A DNA stretch of 9,191 bases, from positions 1 to 9,191 of the forward strand of contig CALUJT010000072.1 of the NCBI GenBank assembly GCA_944321005.1. Direction: 5' to 3'. The notes under the pieces were generated by a model, which did no database searches, had not been told where the DNA came from, and worked only from the letters and a program-made list of their open reading frames with translations. The translations under genes and the position numbers were made by a program. Position 1 is the first letter of the stretch. The number at the start of each line of letters is the position of its first letter. This document shows positions 4,766 through 9,191 of the stretch, piece by piece. Origin of the DNA: an uncultured Atopobiaceae bacterium. Lineage in GTDB: Bacteria; Actinomycetota; Coriobacteriia; Coriobacteriales; Atopobiaceae.

Positions 4766-6067
4766 ATGCAGGAGATTCTCCACGCGCCCCACGAGAAGAT
4801 CGAGGAGATCCAGCTCGAGGGCATCAAGAAGACCGTGATCCAGTGCTACGAGAACGTCGCCTTCTACAAGAGGAGCTTCGACGAGGCGGGCTTTGACCCC
4901 CACTCGATCAAGAGCCTCGAGGACCTCCAGAAGGCGCCCTTCGTCACCAAGCAGGACCTGCGCGACAACTACCCCTACGGGATGTTTGCCACCCCGCTCT
5001 CCGAGGTGAAGGAGATCCACATGTCCTCCGGCACCACCGGAGTGGCGACGGTGGGCGGCTACACCCAGCACGACCTCGACATCTGGGGCGAGTGCTTCGC
5101 GCGCGGCATCGAGTACGCCAACGGCGGCAAGGACGACGTCGTCCACGTCTGCTACGGCTACGGCCTCTTCACCGGCGGCCTGGGCGCGCACTACGGCGGC
5201 CTCTACTCCGGCGCCACCACCATCCCCATGTCCGCGGGCAACACCGAGCGCCAGATCCGCGTGCTCAAGGAGATGGGCTCCACGATCATCTGCTGCACGC
5301 CGAGCTACGCCATGCACATCGCCGACACCGCCCTCGAGATGGGCATCGACCCGGCGCGCGACTTCCACCTGCGCGCGGGCATCCACGGCGCCGAGCCCTT
5401 CTCCGACAACTTCCGCCGCGACCTCGAGCGCAAGCTCAACTACCACGTGCTCGACGTCTACGGCCTCACCGAGACCATGGGCCCGGGCGTGGCAATCGAG
5501 TGCTGGGAGCAGAACGGCCTGCACCTGGCGGAGGACCACTTCTACGCGGAGATCATCGACCCCAACACCGGAGAGGTCCTGCCCGACGGAGAGTGGGGCG
5601 AGCTCGTTCTCACCACCATCGACCGCGAGGCCTCCCCGGTCGTGCGTTACCGCACGCGCGACATCACGCGAATCCTGCCGGGCGAGTGCGCCTGCGGCTG
5701 CACCCACCGCCGCATCGACCGAATCCACGGCCGTACGGACGACATGCTCATCATCCGCGGCGTCAACGTCTTCCCGAGCCAGATCGAGGACGTCATGAAG
5801 ACCTTCGACCAGGTCTCCTCCTGGTACCAGATCGAGGTCGACACCGACCACCGCTCGCTCGACATGGTCACGCTCAAGGCCGAGGTCAACCCCGACTTCG
5901 CCTTCGACTCCGTCGCCGCCGTCGAGCGCCTGCAGAAGGAGATTTCCGCGCGCCTCAAGACCGCGCTCTCCGTGGGCGTCAAGGTCAAGCTCGTGGAGCC
6001 CAAGACCATCGCGCGCAGCGAGGGCAAGGCCAAGCGCATCGTCGACCTGCGAAAGGGGATCAAGTAA
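4766..6067 (+). CDS. paaK: phenylacetate-CoA ligase (AMP-forming)
   Basis: Adenylate-forming ligase activating an arylacetate such as phenylacetate or indoleacetate to the acyl-CoA via an acyl-AMP; 433 aa, the usual PaaK length. Motifs in order: SSGTTG (87-92, phosphate-binding loop), YGLTET (232-237), YRTRDITRI, a CACGC cysteine motif before the hinge, GRTDDMLIIRG (322-332) and C-terminal SEGKAKR (418-424) carrying the conserved lysine. The ATG at 4766 was chosen because motif spacing then fits the family and a purine-rich GGAAAGGGCAGG lies just upstream. The same frame stays open far upstream, but that part is antisense to pfkA and in another frame of the 139-aa gene. The next gene overlaps its stop as TAATG. 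In anaerobes this pairing usually accompanies indolepyruvate-type ferredoxin oxidoreductases; none is in this window. True substrate not determinable. Confidence 0.93.
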   Translation: MQEILHAPHEKIEEIQLEGIKKTVIQCYENVAFYKRSFDEAGFDPHSIKSLEDLQKAPFVTKQDLRDNYPYGMFATPLSEVKEIHMSSGTTGVATVGGYTQHDLDIWGECFARGIEYANGGKDDVVHVCYGYGLFTGGLGAHYGGLYSGATTIPMSAGNTERQIRVLKEMGSTIICCTPSYAMHIADTALEMGIDPARDFHLRAGIHGAEPFSDNFRRDLERKLNYHVLDVYGLTETMGPGVAIECWEQNGLHLAEDHFYAEIIDPNTGEVLPDGEWGELVLTTIDREASPVVRYRTRDITRILPGECACGCTHRRIDRIHGRTDDMLIIRGVNVFPSQIEDVMKTFDQVSSWYQIEVDTDHRSLDMVTLKAEVNPDFAFDSVAAVERLQKEISARLKTALSVGVKVKLVEPKTIARSEGKAKRIVDLRKGIK

Positions 6068-6495
6068 TGATCGACCAGATTACCGTCTTTTTGGAGAACA
6101 AGCGCGGCCGCATCGCGTCTCTGTGCCGCACCCTGGGTGACGCCAACATCAACATGGCCGCGCTCTCCGTGGCCGACACCACCGAGTACGGCATCGTGCG
6201 CATCATCTGCAGCGACACCGCCGCCGCGCTCTCCGCGCTCGATGCCGGGGGATACCGCGCCATCAAGACCAAGGTCATGGCCATCGCCGTGCCCCATCAC
6301 CCGGGCGGCGCGGCGGACCTGCTCGAGAAGCTCGACGACCTCGACGTGGACATCGAGTACTTCTACTGCTTCTCCACCACGGACGACATGGCGGTCCTGG
6401 CCCTCAAGATCGCCGACCCGGCGAGCGCCGCGGAGGCCAGCTGGGCCATCGAGAAGGCCGGCTTCCACGTGTTCGACCAGGACGAGGTCGAGTAG
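6067..6495 (+). CDS. tandem ACT-domain protein
   Basis: 142-aa protein made of two ACT domains, roughly residues 2-70 and 72-142. The first has the typical NKRGRIASLCRTLGDANINM pattern (glycine before the first helix, IN at strand 2) and a YGIVRII strand. The second begins VPHHPGGAADLLEKL. ACT domains bind amino acids or related effectors at dimer interfaces. With no catalytic domain attached, the likely role is ligand sensing or allosteric control, plausibly of the adjacent PaaK or of aromatic amino acid metabolism. Its ATG overlaps the paaK TAA by one base, indicating translational coupling; AAAGGGG at 6054-6060 serves as ribosome site. The paaK-ACT pairing is a known neighbourhood in anaerobes and archaea. 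The ligand is unknown. Confidence 0.9.
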   Translation: MIDQITVFLENKRGRIASLCRTLGDANINMAALSVADTTEYGIVRIICSDTAAALSALDAGGYRAIKTKVMAIAVPHHPGGAADLLEKLDDLDVDIEYFYCFSTTDDMAVLALKIADPASAAEASWAIEKAGFHVFDQDEVE

Positions 6496-6549
6496 CCCCA
6501 AAAAATGGGGACGTGTTTTTTCTCTCAGAGAATTTGGGACAGGTTGGGG
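6496..6549. repeat. repeat element with GGGACGTG and GGGACAGG cores (copy C)
   Basis: Directly after the ACT-gene stop, CCCCA-aaaaa-TGGGG (6496-6510) forms a small hairpin. AAAAAA (6500-6505) and TTTTTT (6516-6521) flank the core GGGGACGTG, the same design as copy A, where complementary flanks enclose a GGGAC core. CTCT-CAGAG follows, then TTTGGGACAGGTTGGGG (6533-6549) with a second core. The arms are imperfect, so this looks like a degraded or distinct member of the family. The T-run may also aid termination. Confidence 0.5.
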
Positions 6550-6576
6550 TGCCATACATTGCTTGTATGGCACCCC
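6546..6576 (+). terminator. intrinsic terminator of the paaK-ACT operon
   Basis: GGGGTGCCATACA (6546-6558) pairs perfectly over 13 bp with TGTATGGCACCCC (6564-6576) around loop TTGCT, followed by the pyrimidine-rich CCTTCTCTT. It lies 50 nt after the ACT stop and before the tatA promoter. The T-tract is interrupted by C, so efficiency is uncertain. Confidence 0.65.
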
Positions 6577-6590
6577 CTTCTCTTATGTAT

Positions 6591-6619
6591 TTAACGTTTG
6601 TGCCAGCTGCTACTAGGAT
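6591..6619 (+). promoter_or_regulatory. candidate promoter for tatA
   Basis: TTAACG (6591-6596), a 17-nt spacer and TAGGAT (6614-6619) form a sigma-70/SigA-type promoter, each box matching consensus at four of six positions. Transcription would start near 6626, leaving a leader of about 37 nt containing the AGGAGG ribosome site at 6649-6654. Confidence 0.5.
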
Positions 6620-6662
6620 GGAAGGCGTTCGCAGGGGACGTCGCTCGCAGGAGGCGGTTGGC

Positions 6663-6860
6663 ATGGTTCTTGGCATGGGTCCGATGGAGCTCGGCATCAT
6701 CCTTCTCGTGGTTCTGGTGATCTTTGGGCCCAAGAACCTGCCCAAGCTGGGCTCCGCCATTGGCAAGACCGTGAAGAACGTGCGCGAGGGCATGGAGGAG
6801 GGCGACTCCGAGCCCCAGGTCTTCCAGTCCGATGCCGAGAAGAACGAGGACGCCGAGTAG
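6663..6860 (+). CDS. tatA: Sec-independent protein translocase TatA
   Basis: Small membrane subunit of the twin-arginine translocase, which exports folded proteins; 65 aa. It has a short N-terminus MGPMEL with the polar residue E9, a single hydrophobic helix at about 10-21 (GIILLVVLVIF), the hallmark hinge FGPKNLPKLG (21-30), an amphipathic helix, then an acidic tail. The ATG at 6663 follows AGGAGG (6649-6654) at 8 nt. The same frame is open back to 6513 but that part runs through the repeat and terminator and reads unlike a TatA, so it is excluded. tatC is not in this window. TatA and TatB/TatE are hard to separate by sequence alone; the short length and tail favour TatA. The stop codon is inside the 40-bp palindrome arm shared with the convergent LysR gene. 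Confidence 0.93.
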   Translation: MVLGMGPMELGIILLVVLVIFGPKNLPKLGSAIGKTVKNVREGMEEGDSEPQVFQSDAEKNEDAE

Positions 6861-6943
6861 CCGCCTTGCGCGCTTTGGGACGTGCCTGAAACGTGCATAG
6901 CTTTGCACGTTTCAGGCACGTCCCAAAGCGCGCAAGGCGGCTA
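6858..6943. repeat. 40-bp-arm perfect palindrome from stop codon to stop codon (copy D)
   Basis: Positions 6858-6897 are perfectly mirrored by 6904-6943 around the loop TAGCTT. The first three bases are the tatA TAG and the last three (CTA) are the complement of the LysR TAG, so the palindrome exactly fills the convergent gap including both stops. The inner arm holds GGGACGTGCCTGAAACGTGC (6877-6896), identical to copy B; the outer 19 bp are unrelated to copy B yet still perfectly mirrored. It could act as a bidirectional terminator or mRNA 3' stabiliser, although neither side has a T-run. Confidence 0.9.
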
Positions 6944-7810
6944 GAAGAGCTCGCCGAGAAGGGCGACGGCGCGCTCGGCGAGCGGGGAGAGCGCCCGCTC
7001 CGCCTTCCAGATGACGGCGGCCCTGGTCTCGAGGCTCTTCTCGGTGACGGTCTTGATGAAGCAGGTCCCCGTGTCGCAGACGGTGAGCAGGGAGCGCGGG
7101 ACGAGCCCCACGCCCAGGTCGCCGGCGGCGCACGTGCAGGCGGTGCGGCAGTCCTGCACGAGGCAGGAGACGGCGGGCGACCCCTCGCGAGCGCCCGGCG
7201 CGGCGAGAAGCGCCTCGGCGGTGCGCCTGTCGCAGACGACGGGGGAGCCCCCGAGCTCCGCCAGCGAGACCTCGAGCTCGTCCCCGCGCTCGAGCGCGGG
7301 TGGCATGACGGCCACGAGGGGCTCTGCCGGGGCGTAGCGGCAGCGCAGGCCCTGGCTGGGGAAGGGCGTTCGCACGACGCCCACCTCGGCGATGCCGCCG
7401 GACACGAGCTCTATGACCTCCGGGACGTCTCCCTCGCGCACGTCGAGCGCCACGTCGGGGAAGCGCGCCGCGAGCTCCCGCAGGCGCGGCCCCGGTGCAA
7501 GCCCGGCCGCCGACGGGCAGACGGCGAGCCGCAGCGTGCCCGTGAGGCCCCTGCCCACGCTCGAGACCTCGTGCTCCGCTGCCGAGGCCATCTCCAGGAT
7601 CGTCCTGCCCCGCTCGTAGAGGAGCCGCCCCGCCTCGGTGAGGGTGACGCCCCGGGGACCGCGCCTCACGAGCTGGGTCCCCAGCTCGTCCTCGAGGCGG
7701 GCGAGCTCGTGGGAGAGCGGGGGCTGCGAGATGCGCAGGCGCCGAGCGGCCGCCGTGACCTGCCCCTCCTCCGCGATGGCCACGAAGTACCTAAGCTGCC
7801 TCAGGTCCAT
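6941..7810 (-). CDS. LysR-type transcriptional regulator
   Basis: 289-aa LysR-family regulator: N-terminal winged helix-turn-helix (about 1-60, MDLRQLRYFVAIAEEG opening and TAAARRLRISQPPLSHELARLE recognition region), linker helix, then a periplasmic-binding-type effector domain beginning near GTLRLAV (91-97). The ATG at 7810 is preferred: it is the canonical LysR start and is preceded by GGGGGAG on the minus strand. An earlier in-frame start at 7849 would overlap the araC stop. The gap to araC is only 11 nt and the ribosome site overlaps the araC TAG, so the two are probably cotranscribed. The effector domain is unusually cysteine-rich: C216, C221, C225, C227, C245 and C250, plus C98, C157 and C193. 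This suggests thiol- or metal-based sensing, but that is inference. Target genes are unknown. Confidence 0.9.
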   Translation of the reverse strand: MDLRQLRYFVAIAEEGQVTAAARRLRISQPPLSHELARLEDELGTQLVRRGPRGVTLTEAGRLLYERGRTILEMASAAEHEVSSVGRGLTGTLRLAVCPSAAGLAPGPRLRELAARFPDVALDVREGDVPEVIELVSGGIAEVGVVRTPFPSQGLRCRYAPAEPLVAVMPPALERGDELEVSLAELGGSPVVCDRRTAEALLAAPGAREGSPAVSCLVQDCRTACTCAAGDLGVGLVPRSLLTVCDTGTCFIKTVTEKSLETRAAVIWKAERALSPLAERAVALLGELF

Positions 7811-7821
7811 GGCGGCTCCCC

Positions 7822-8676
7822 CTACACCCGGGCGCTCTGCTTGCGCCACTCACGCGGGGAGACCCCGTAGACTCCCTTGAAGGCGCGCGAGAAGTGCAGC
7901 TGGTTGGGGTAGCCCACGGCCTGGCCCACCTCCGCCACCGGCATGGCGGTGAGCTTGAGGAGCTCGGCGGCCTTGGTCATGCGAAAGCCGATGAGGTACT
8001 GCTGGGGCGACTTTCCCACCGCCGCCTTGAACACCTTCCCAAAGTAGCTGCGGTTGAGGCCCGTCCTGCGGGCGATGTCCTCTATCGAGATGTCGCACGC
8101 GTAGTTCTCCTTTATGAAGGTGATGGCCTCGCGGATGTAGAAGTCCTGCAGGCGGTTTGCCGCCTGGGCGGGCAGGTGCTCTATGGAGCGCAGGAGGTAG
8201 TCGAGGAAGAGGTAGGTGTGGCCGATCAGGTGGAGCGGGCTCGCGTCCCGGTGCGTCACGAGGTAGCGCATCTCCGCCTCCATGGCGTCGCGCAGCTCGG
8301 TGGAGCGGGAGCGGTAGATGGGCCGGGAGGGGGAGAGGCCCGCGAGCTCGAGGCTCTCCTTCACTTGGATTCCGTCGAACTCCACCCACACGTACTCCCA
8401 GGGGTCCTTCATGTCCGCCACATAGGTGGTCACCTGCTCGGGGAAGATGAGGAAGCCCTCGTCCCCCGCGAGGTCGAAGTCCGTCCTGAGGCCGCTCTCG
8501 TCCGTGGACATGAGCGTGCCGTGGCCGGAGATGACGTAGTGGAAGAGGTAGTGCGTCCTGCGGGCGGGGCCGAAGGCGTGGCCCGGCTCGCATGCCTCGC
8601 GTCCGTACTGGTAGGGCATGAGGTCGACGAAGTGACCGTTGGGAAACGTCGAGAACTCAAGATCGTGAGAGGGCAC
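7822..8676 (-). CDS. AraC-family transcriptional regulator
   Basis: 284-aa AraC/XylS regulator. The N-terminal ~140 residues form a cupin-like ligand-binding domain (THYLFHYVISGHGTL, GDEGFLIFPEQ and the EYVWVEFDG segment typical of sugar-responsive members). The C-terminal part has the two helix-turn-helix motifs: SIEDIARRTGLNRSYFGKVF (197-216) and PVAEVGQAVGYPNQLHFSRA (246-265), with the GKSPQQYLIGFR signature (221-232) and a closing GVSPREW. The GTG at 8676 is chosen because AAGGAGG (8683-8689) sits 6 nt upstream; in-frame starts at 8724 (ATG) and 8757 (TTG) lack ribosome sites, and a -10 TATACT lies at 8732-8737. It is divergent from a sugar ABC ATPase gene, as in msm/raf-type loci, so an activator of oligosaccharide uptake is likely. 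The inducer is unknown. Confidence 0.92.
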   Translation of the reverse strand: MPSHDLEFSTFPNGHFVDLMPYQYGREACEPGHAFGPARRTHYLFHYVISGHGTLMSTDESGLRTDFDLAGDEGFLIFPEQVTTYVADMKDPWEYVWVEFDGIQVKESLELAGLSPSRPIYRSRSTELRDAMEAEMRYLVTHRDASPLHLIGHTYLFLDYLLRSIEHLPAQAANRLQDFYIREAITFIKENYACDISIEDIARRTGLNRSYFGKVFKAAVGKSPQQYLIGFRMTKAAELLKLTAMPVAEVGQAVGYPNQLHFSRAFKGVYGVSPREWRKQSARV

Positions 8677-8682
8677 GGAGGG

Positions 8683-8689
8683 CCTCCTT
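8683..8689 (-). promoter_or_regulatory. ribosome binding site fixing the araC start
   Basis: On the minus strand AAGGAGG is a consensus Shine-Dalgarno sequence 6 nt before the GTG at 8676. No comparable site precedes the upstream in-frame starts at 8724 and 8757, so it decides in favour of the shorter, 284-aa product. Confidence 0.8.
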
Positions 8690-8731
8690 GTGGGATGGGT
8701 CCCATAAGCTGGGAGTTGTCTCATTTCGTGC

Positions 8732-8740
8732 AGTATACCA
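8732..8740 (-). promoter_or_regulatory. extended -10 promoter of the araC-lysR unit
   Basis: On the minus strand TGGTATACT is an extended -10 (TGn plus TATACT, five of six to consensus). Spacing of 17 nt places only a T-rich hexamer (TTTTTG) at -35, as is common for extended -10 promoters. Transcription would start near 8725, about 49 nt before the GTG. Confidence 0.5.
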
Positions 8741-8791
8741 CTGATCAGGACATACAAAAATCGATATATTCATCCAAAAATGGTATATATG

Positions 8792-8805
8792 TGAGAACGG
8801 TTACA
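8792..8805. promoter_or_regulatory. LacI/CcpA-like operator candidate
   Basis: TGAGAACGGTTACA fits the pattern TGNNARCGNWWWCA of catabolite-responsive and other LacI-family operators, with the central CG at 8798-8799. It sits between the araC and msmK promoters, where a carbohydrate-responsive repressor would be expected. Imperfect dyad; one match in an AT-rich region may be chance. Confidence 0.4.
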
Positions 8806-8811
8806 GTTTTA

Positions 8812-8827
8812 GCTGGTCTAGACAAGT
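8812..8827. promoter_or_regulatory. dre-like (DasR/NagR, GntR-family) operator candidate
   Basis: GCTGGTCTAGACAAGT agrees with the DasR-responsive element consensus as I recall it (ACTGGTCTAGACCACT) at 13 of 16 positions, including the whole GGTCTAGAC core. DasR/NagR-type regulators respond to phosphorylated aminosugars. A related partial core, TCTGTCTAGA, occurs at 9007-9016 in the msmK leader. Confidence 0.4.
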
Positions 8828-8865
8828 GATTTCGACACCCCTTCTGAGCTGGGACGCAATAATGT

Positions 8866-8882
8866 GGAGAAACCGTTTATCC
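8866..8882. promoter_or_regulatory. 17-bp palindromic operator candidate
   Basis: GGAGAAACCGTTTATCC has arms GGAGAAAC and GTTTATCC around a central C, matching at 7 of 8 arm positions. Its end lies 58 nt upstream of the msmK -35 box. Regulator unknown; the AAAC-GTTT core suits a LacI-family protein. Confidence 0.45.
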
Positions 8883-8902
8883 GGCCAAATCCCCCGTTCG
8901 CC

Positions 8903-8930
8903 GTTTCGAGTCGTTTGGTCTTCTCGAAAC
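8903..8930. promoter_or_regulatory. spaced inverted repeat just upstream of the msmK promoter
   Basis: GTTTCGAG (8903-8910) and CTCGAAAC (8923-8930) are perfect inverted half-sites separated by 12 nt, ending 10 nt before the -35 box at 8941. That is a typical activator position, so it may be where the divergent AraC or LysR protein binds. The assignment is inference. Confidence 0.45.
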
Positions 8931-8940
8931 ACAGTCCAAT

Positions 8941-8969
8941 TTAACTGGGAAAAGACGCACAAATATAAT
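8941..8969 (+). promoter_or_regulatory. promoter of the sugar ABC ATPase gene
   Basis: TTAACT (8941-8946), a 17-nt spacer and a perfect TATAAT (8964-8969). Transcription would start near 8976, giving an unusually long leader of about 110 nt before the ATG at 9086. A second, weaker -10 (TAGAAT, 9013-9018) lies downstream. Confidence 0.7.
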
Positions 8970-9085
8970 ACATATGCCAAAAAACACGAGAAACATCACA
9001 AAAATGTCTGTCTAGAATAATCGCATCGTAAGGTGGGGCTCGGGTCGGCGAGAGGGCCGGACGGGCAGGGAGAAAGGGTTCGCAA

Positions 9086-9191
9086 ATGGCGAGTCTCTCA
9101 CTGGAACACATTGGGAAGAAGTACCCGAACGGCTATGAGGGGGTGAAGGACTTCAACCTTGAGATCGCCGACAAGGAGTTCATCATCTTCG
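9086..9191 (+). CDS. sugar ABC transporter ATP-binding protein, N-terminal fragment
   Basis: First 35 residues of an ABC ATPase, cut by the right edge before the Walker A motif. The opening MASLSLEHIGKKYPNGYEGV and the following KDFNLEIADKEFIIF are diagnostic of the MsmK/MsmX/MsiK/UgpC group, multitask ATPases that energise several sugar ABC importers from the cytoplasmic face. The ATG follows AGAAAGGG (9071-9078) at 7 nt. It is divergent from the AraC-LysR regulator pair and preceded by a strong promoter with multiple candidate operators. Which permeases it serves, and whether it is free-standing or part of an importer operon, lies outside the window. Confidence 0.88.
   Translation, partial: MASLSLEHIGKKYPNGYEGVKDFNLEIADKEFIIF

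Noticed and set aside
4721..5851. 376-codon minus-strand open frame opposite paaK
   Set aside because: Shadow frame opposite a gene with all adenylate-forming motifs; composition is Val/Asp/Leu/Ala-rich without a recognisable domain.
6513..6662. 50-residue N-terminal extension of TatA
   Set aside because: It would translate through a repeat, a terminator hairpin and a promoter; AGGAGG is placed for the ATG at 6663, which also gives the normal TatA N-terminus.
78..6943. CRISPR array
   Set aside because: Repeat copies are kilobases apart, of different lengths and without regular spacers; no cas genes are present.
8826..9020. 64-codon plus-strand open frame in the divergent intergenic region
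   Set aside because: Contains the msmK promoter and candidate operators, lacks a good ribosome site, and its AT-rich, Lys/His-rich composition is unlike the real genes.

Overview
This is a high-GC bacterial chromosome segment with codon positions strongly biased to G/C. The gene content mixes actinobacterial composition with anaerobe, Firmicutes-like enzymes: a PKTIDND-type phosphofructokinase, a phenylacetate-CoA ligase paired with a tandem-ACT protein, a Msm/MsiK-type sugar ABC ATPase, an M18 aminopeptidase and a solitary TatA. I infer an anaerobic actinobacterium of the Coriobacteriia (Olsenella/Atopobium/Collinsella-like). This rests on content and recalled family features, not on a search.

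Layout, left to right. The left edge (1-77) is unassigned and is followed by a short palindrome. Next are a DnaQ-like DEDDh exonuclease (+, 180-1142), a 257-nt intergenic region with four copies of a 12-bp operator-like site, and an M18 aminopeptidase (+, 1400-2719). The convergent gap to the phosphofructokinase (-, 2972-4051) holds a 33-bp-arm perfect palindrome, a nested hairpin and a terminator. Pfk is divergent from a 139-aa all-helical protein of unknown function (+, 4227-4646). Then come paaK (+, 4766-6067) and a tandem-ACT protein (+, 6067-6495), which overlap by one base. A terminator with embedded repeat motifs leads to tatA (+, 6663-6860). This faces a LysR-type regulator (-, 6941-7810) across a perfect 40-bp-arm palindrome that begins and ends exactly at the two stop codons. 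The LysR gene lies 11 nt downstream of an AraC-family regulator (-, 7822-8676). A 409-nt AT-rich regulatory region separates araC from the divergent start of a sugar ABC transporter ATPase (+, 9086 to the right edge).

How the genes relate. paaK and the ACT protein form a translationally coupled pair of the kind found with aromatic 2-oxoacid (indolepyruvate-type) metabolism in anaerobes. The AraC/LysR pair is divergent from an MsmK-like ATPase and probably governs sugar uptake. The region between them has a clear promoter (TTAACT-17-TATAAT) and at least four palindromic candidate operators, one close to the DasR/NagR dre consensus and one fitting a LacI/CRE-type pattern. The other genes look like independent housekeeping units.

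The most unusual content is non-coding. One is a family of palindromes carrying a GGGAC(A/G)(G/T)G core at four gene borders, two of which share an identical 20-mer. The other is the four-site operator array before the aminopeptidase. I did not find evidence for a CRISPR array, prophage, insertion-sequence transposase or defence system.
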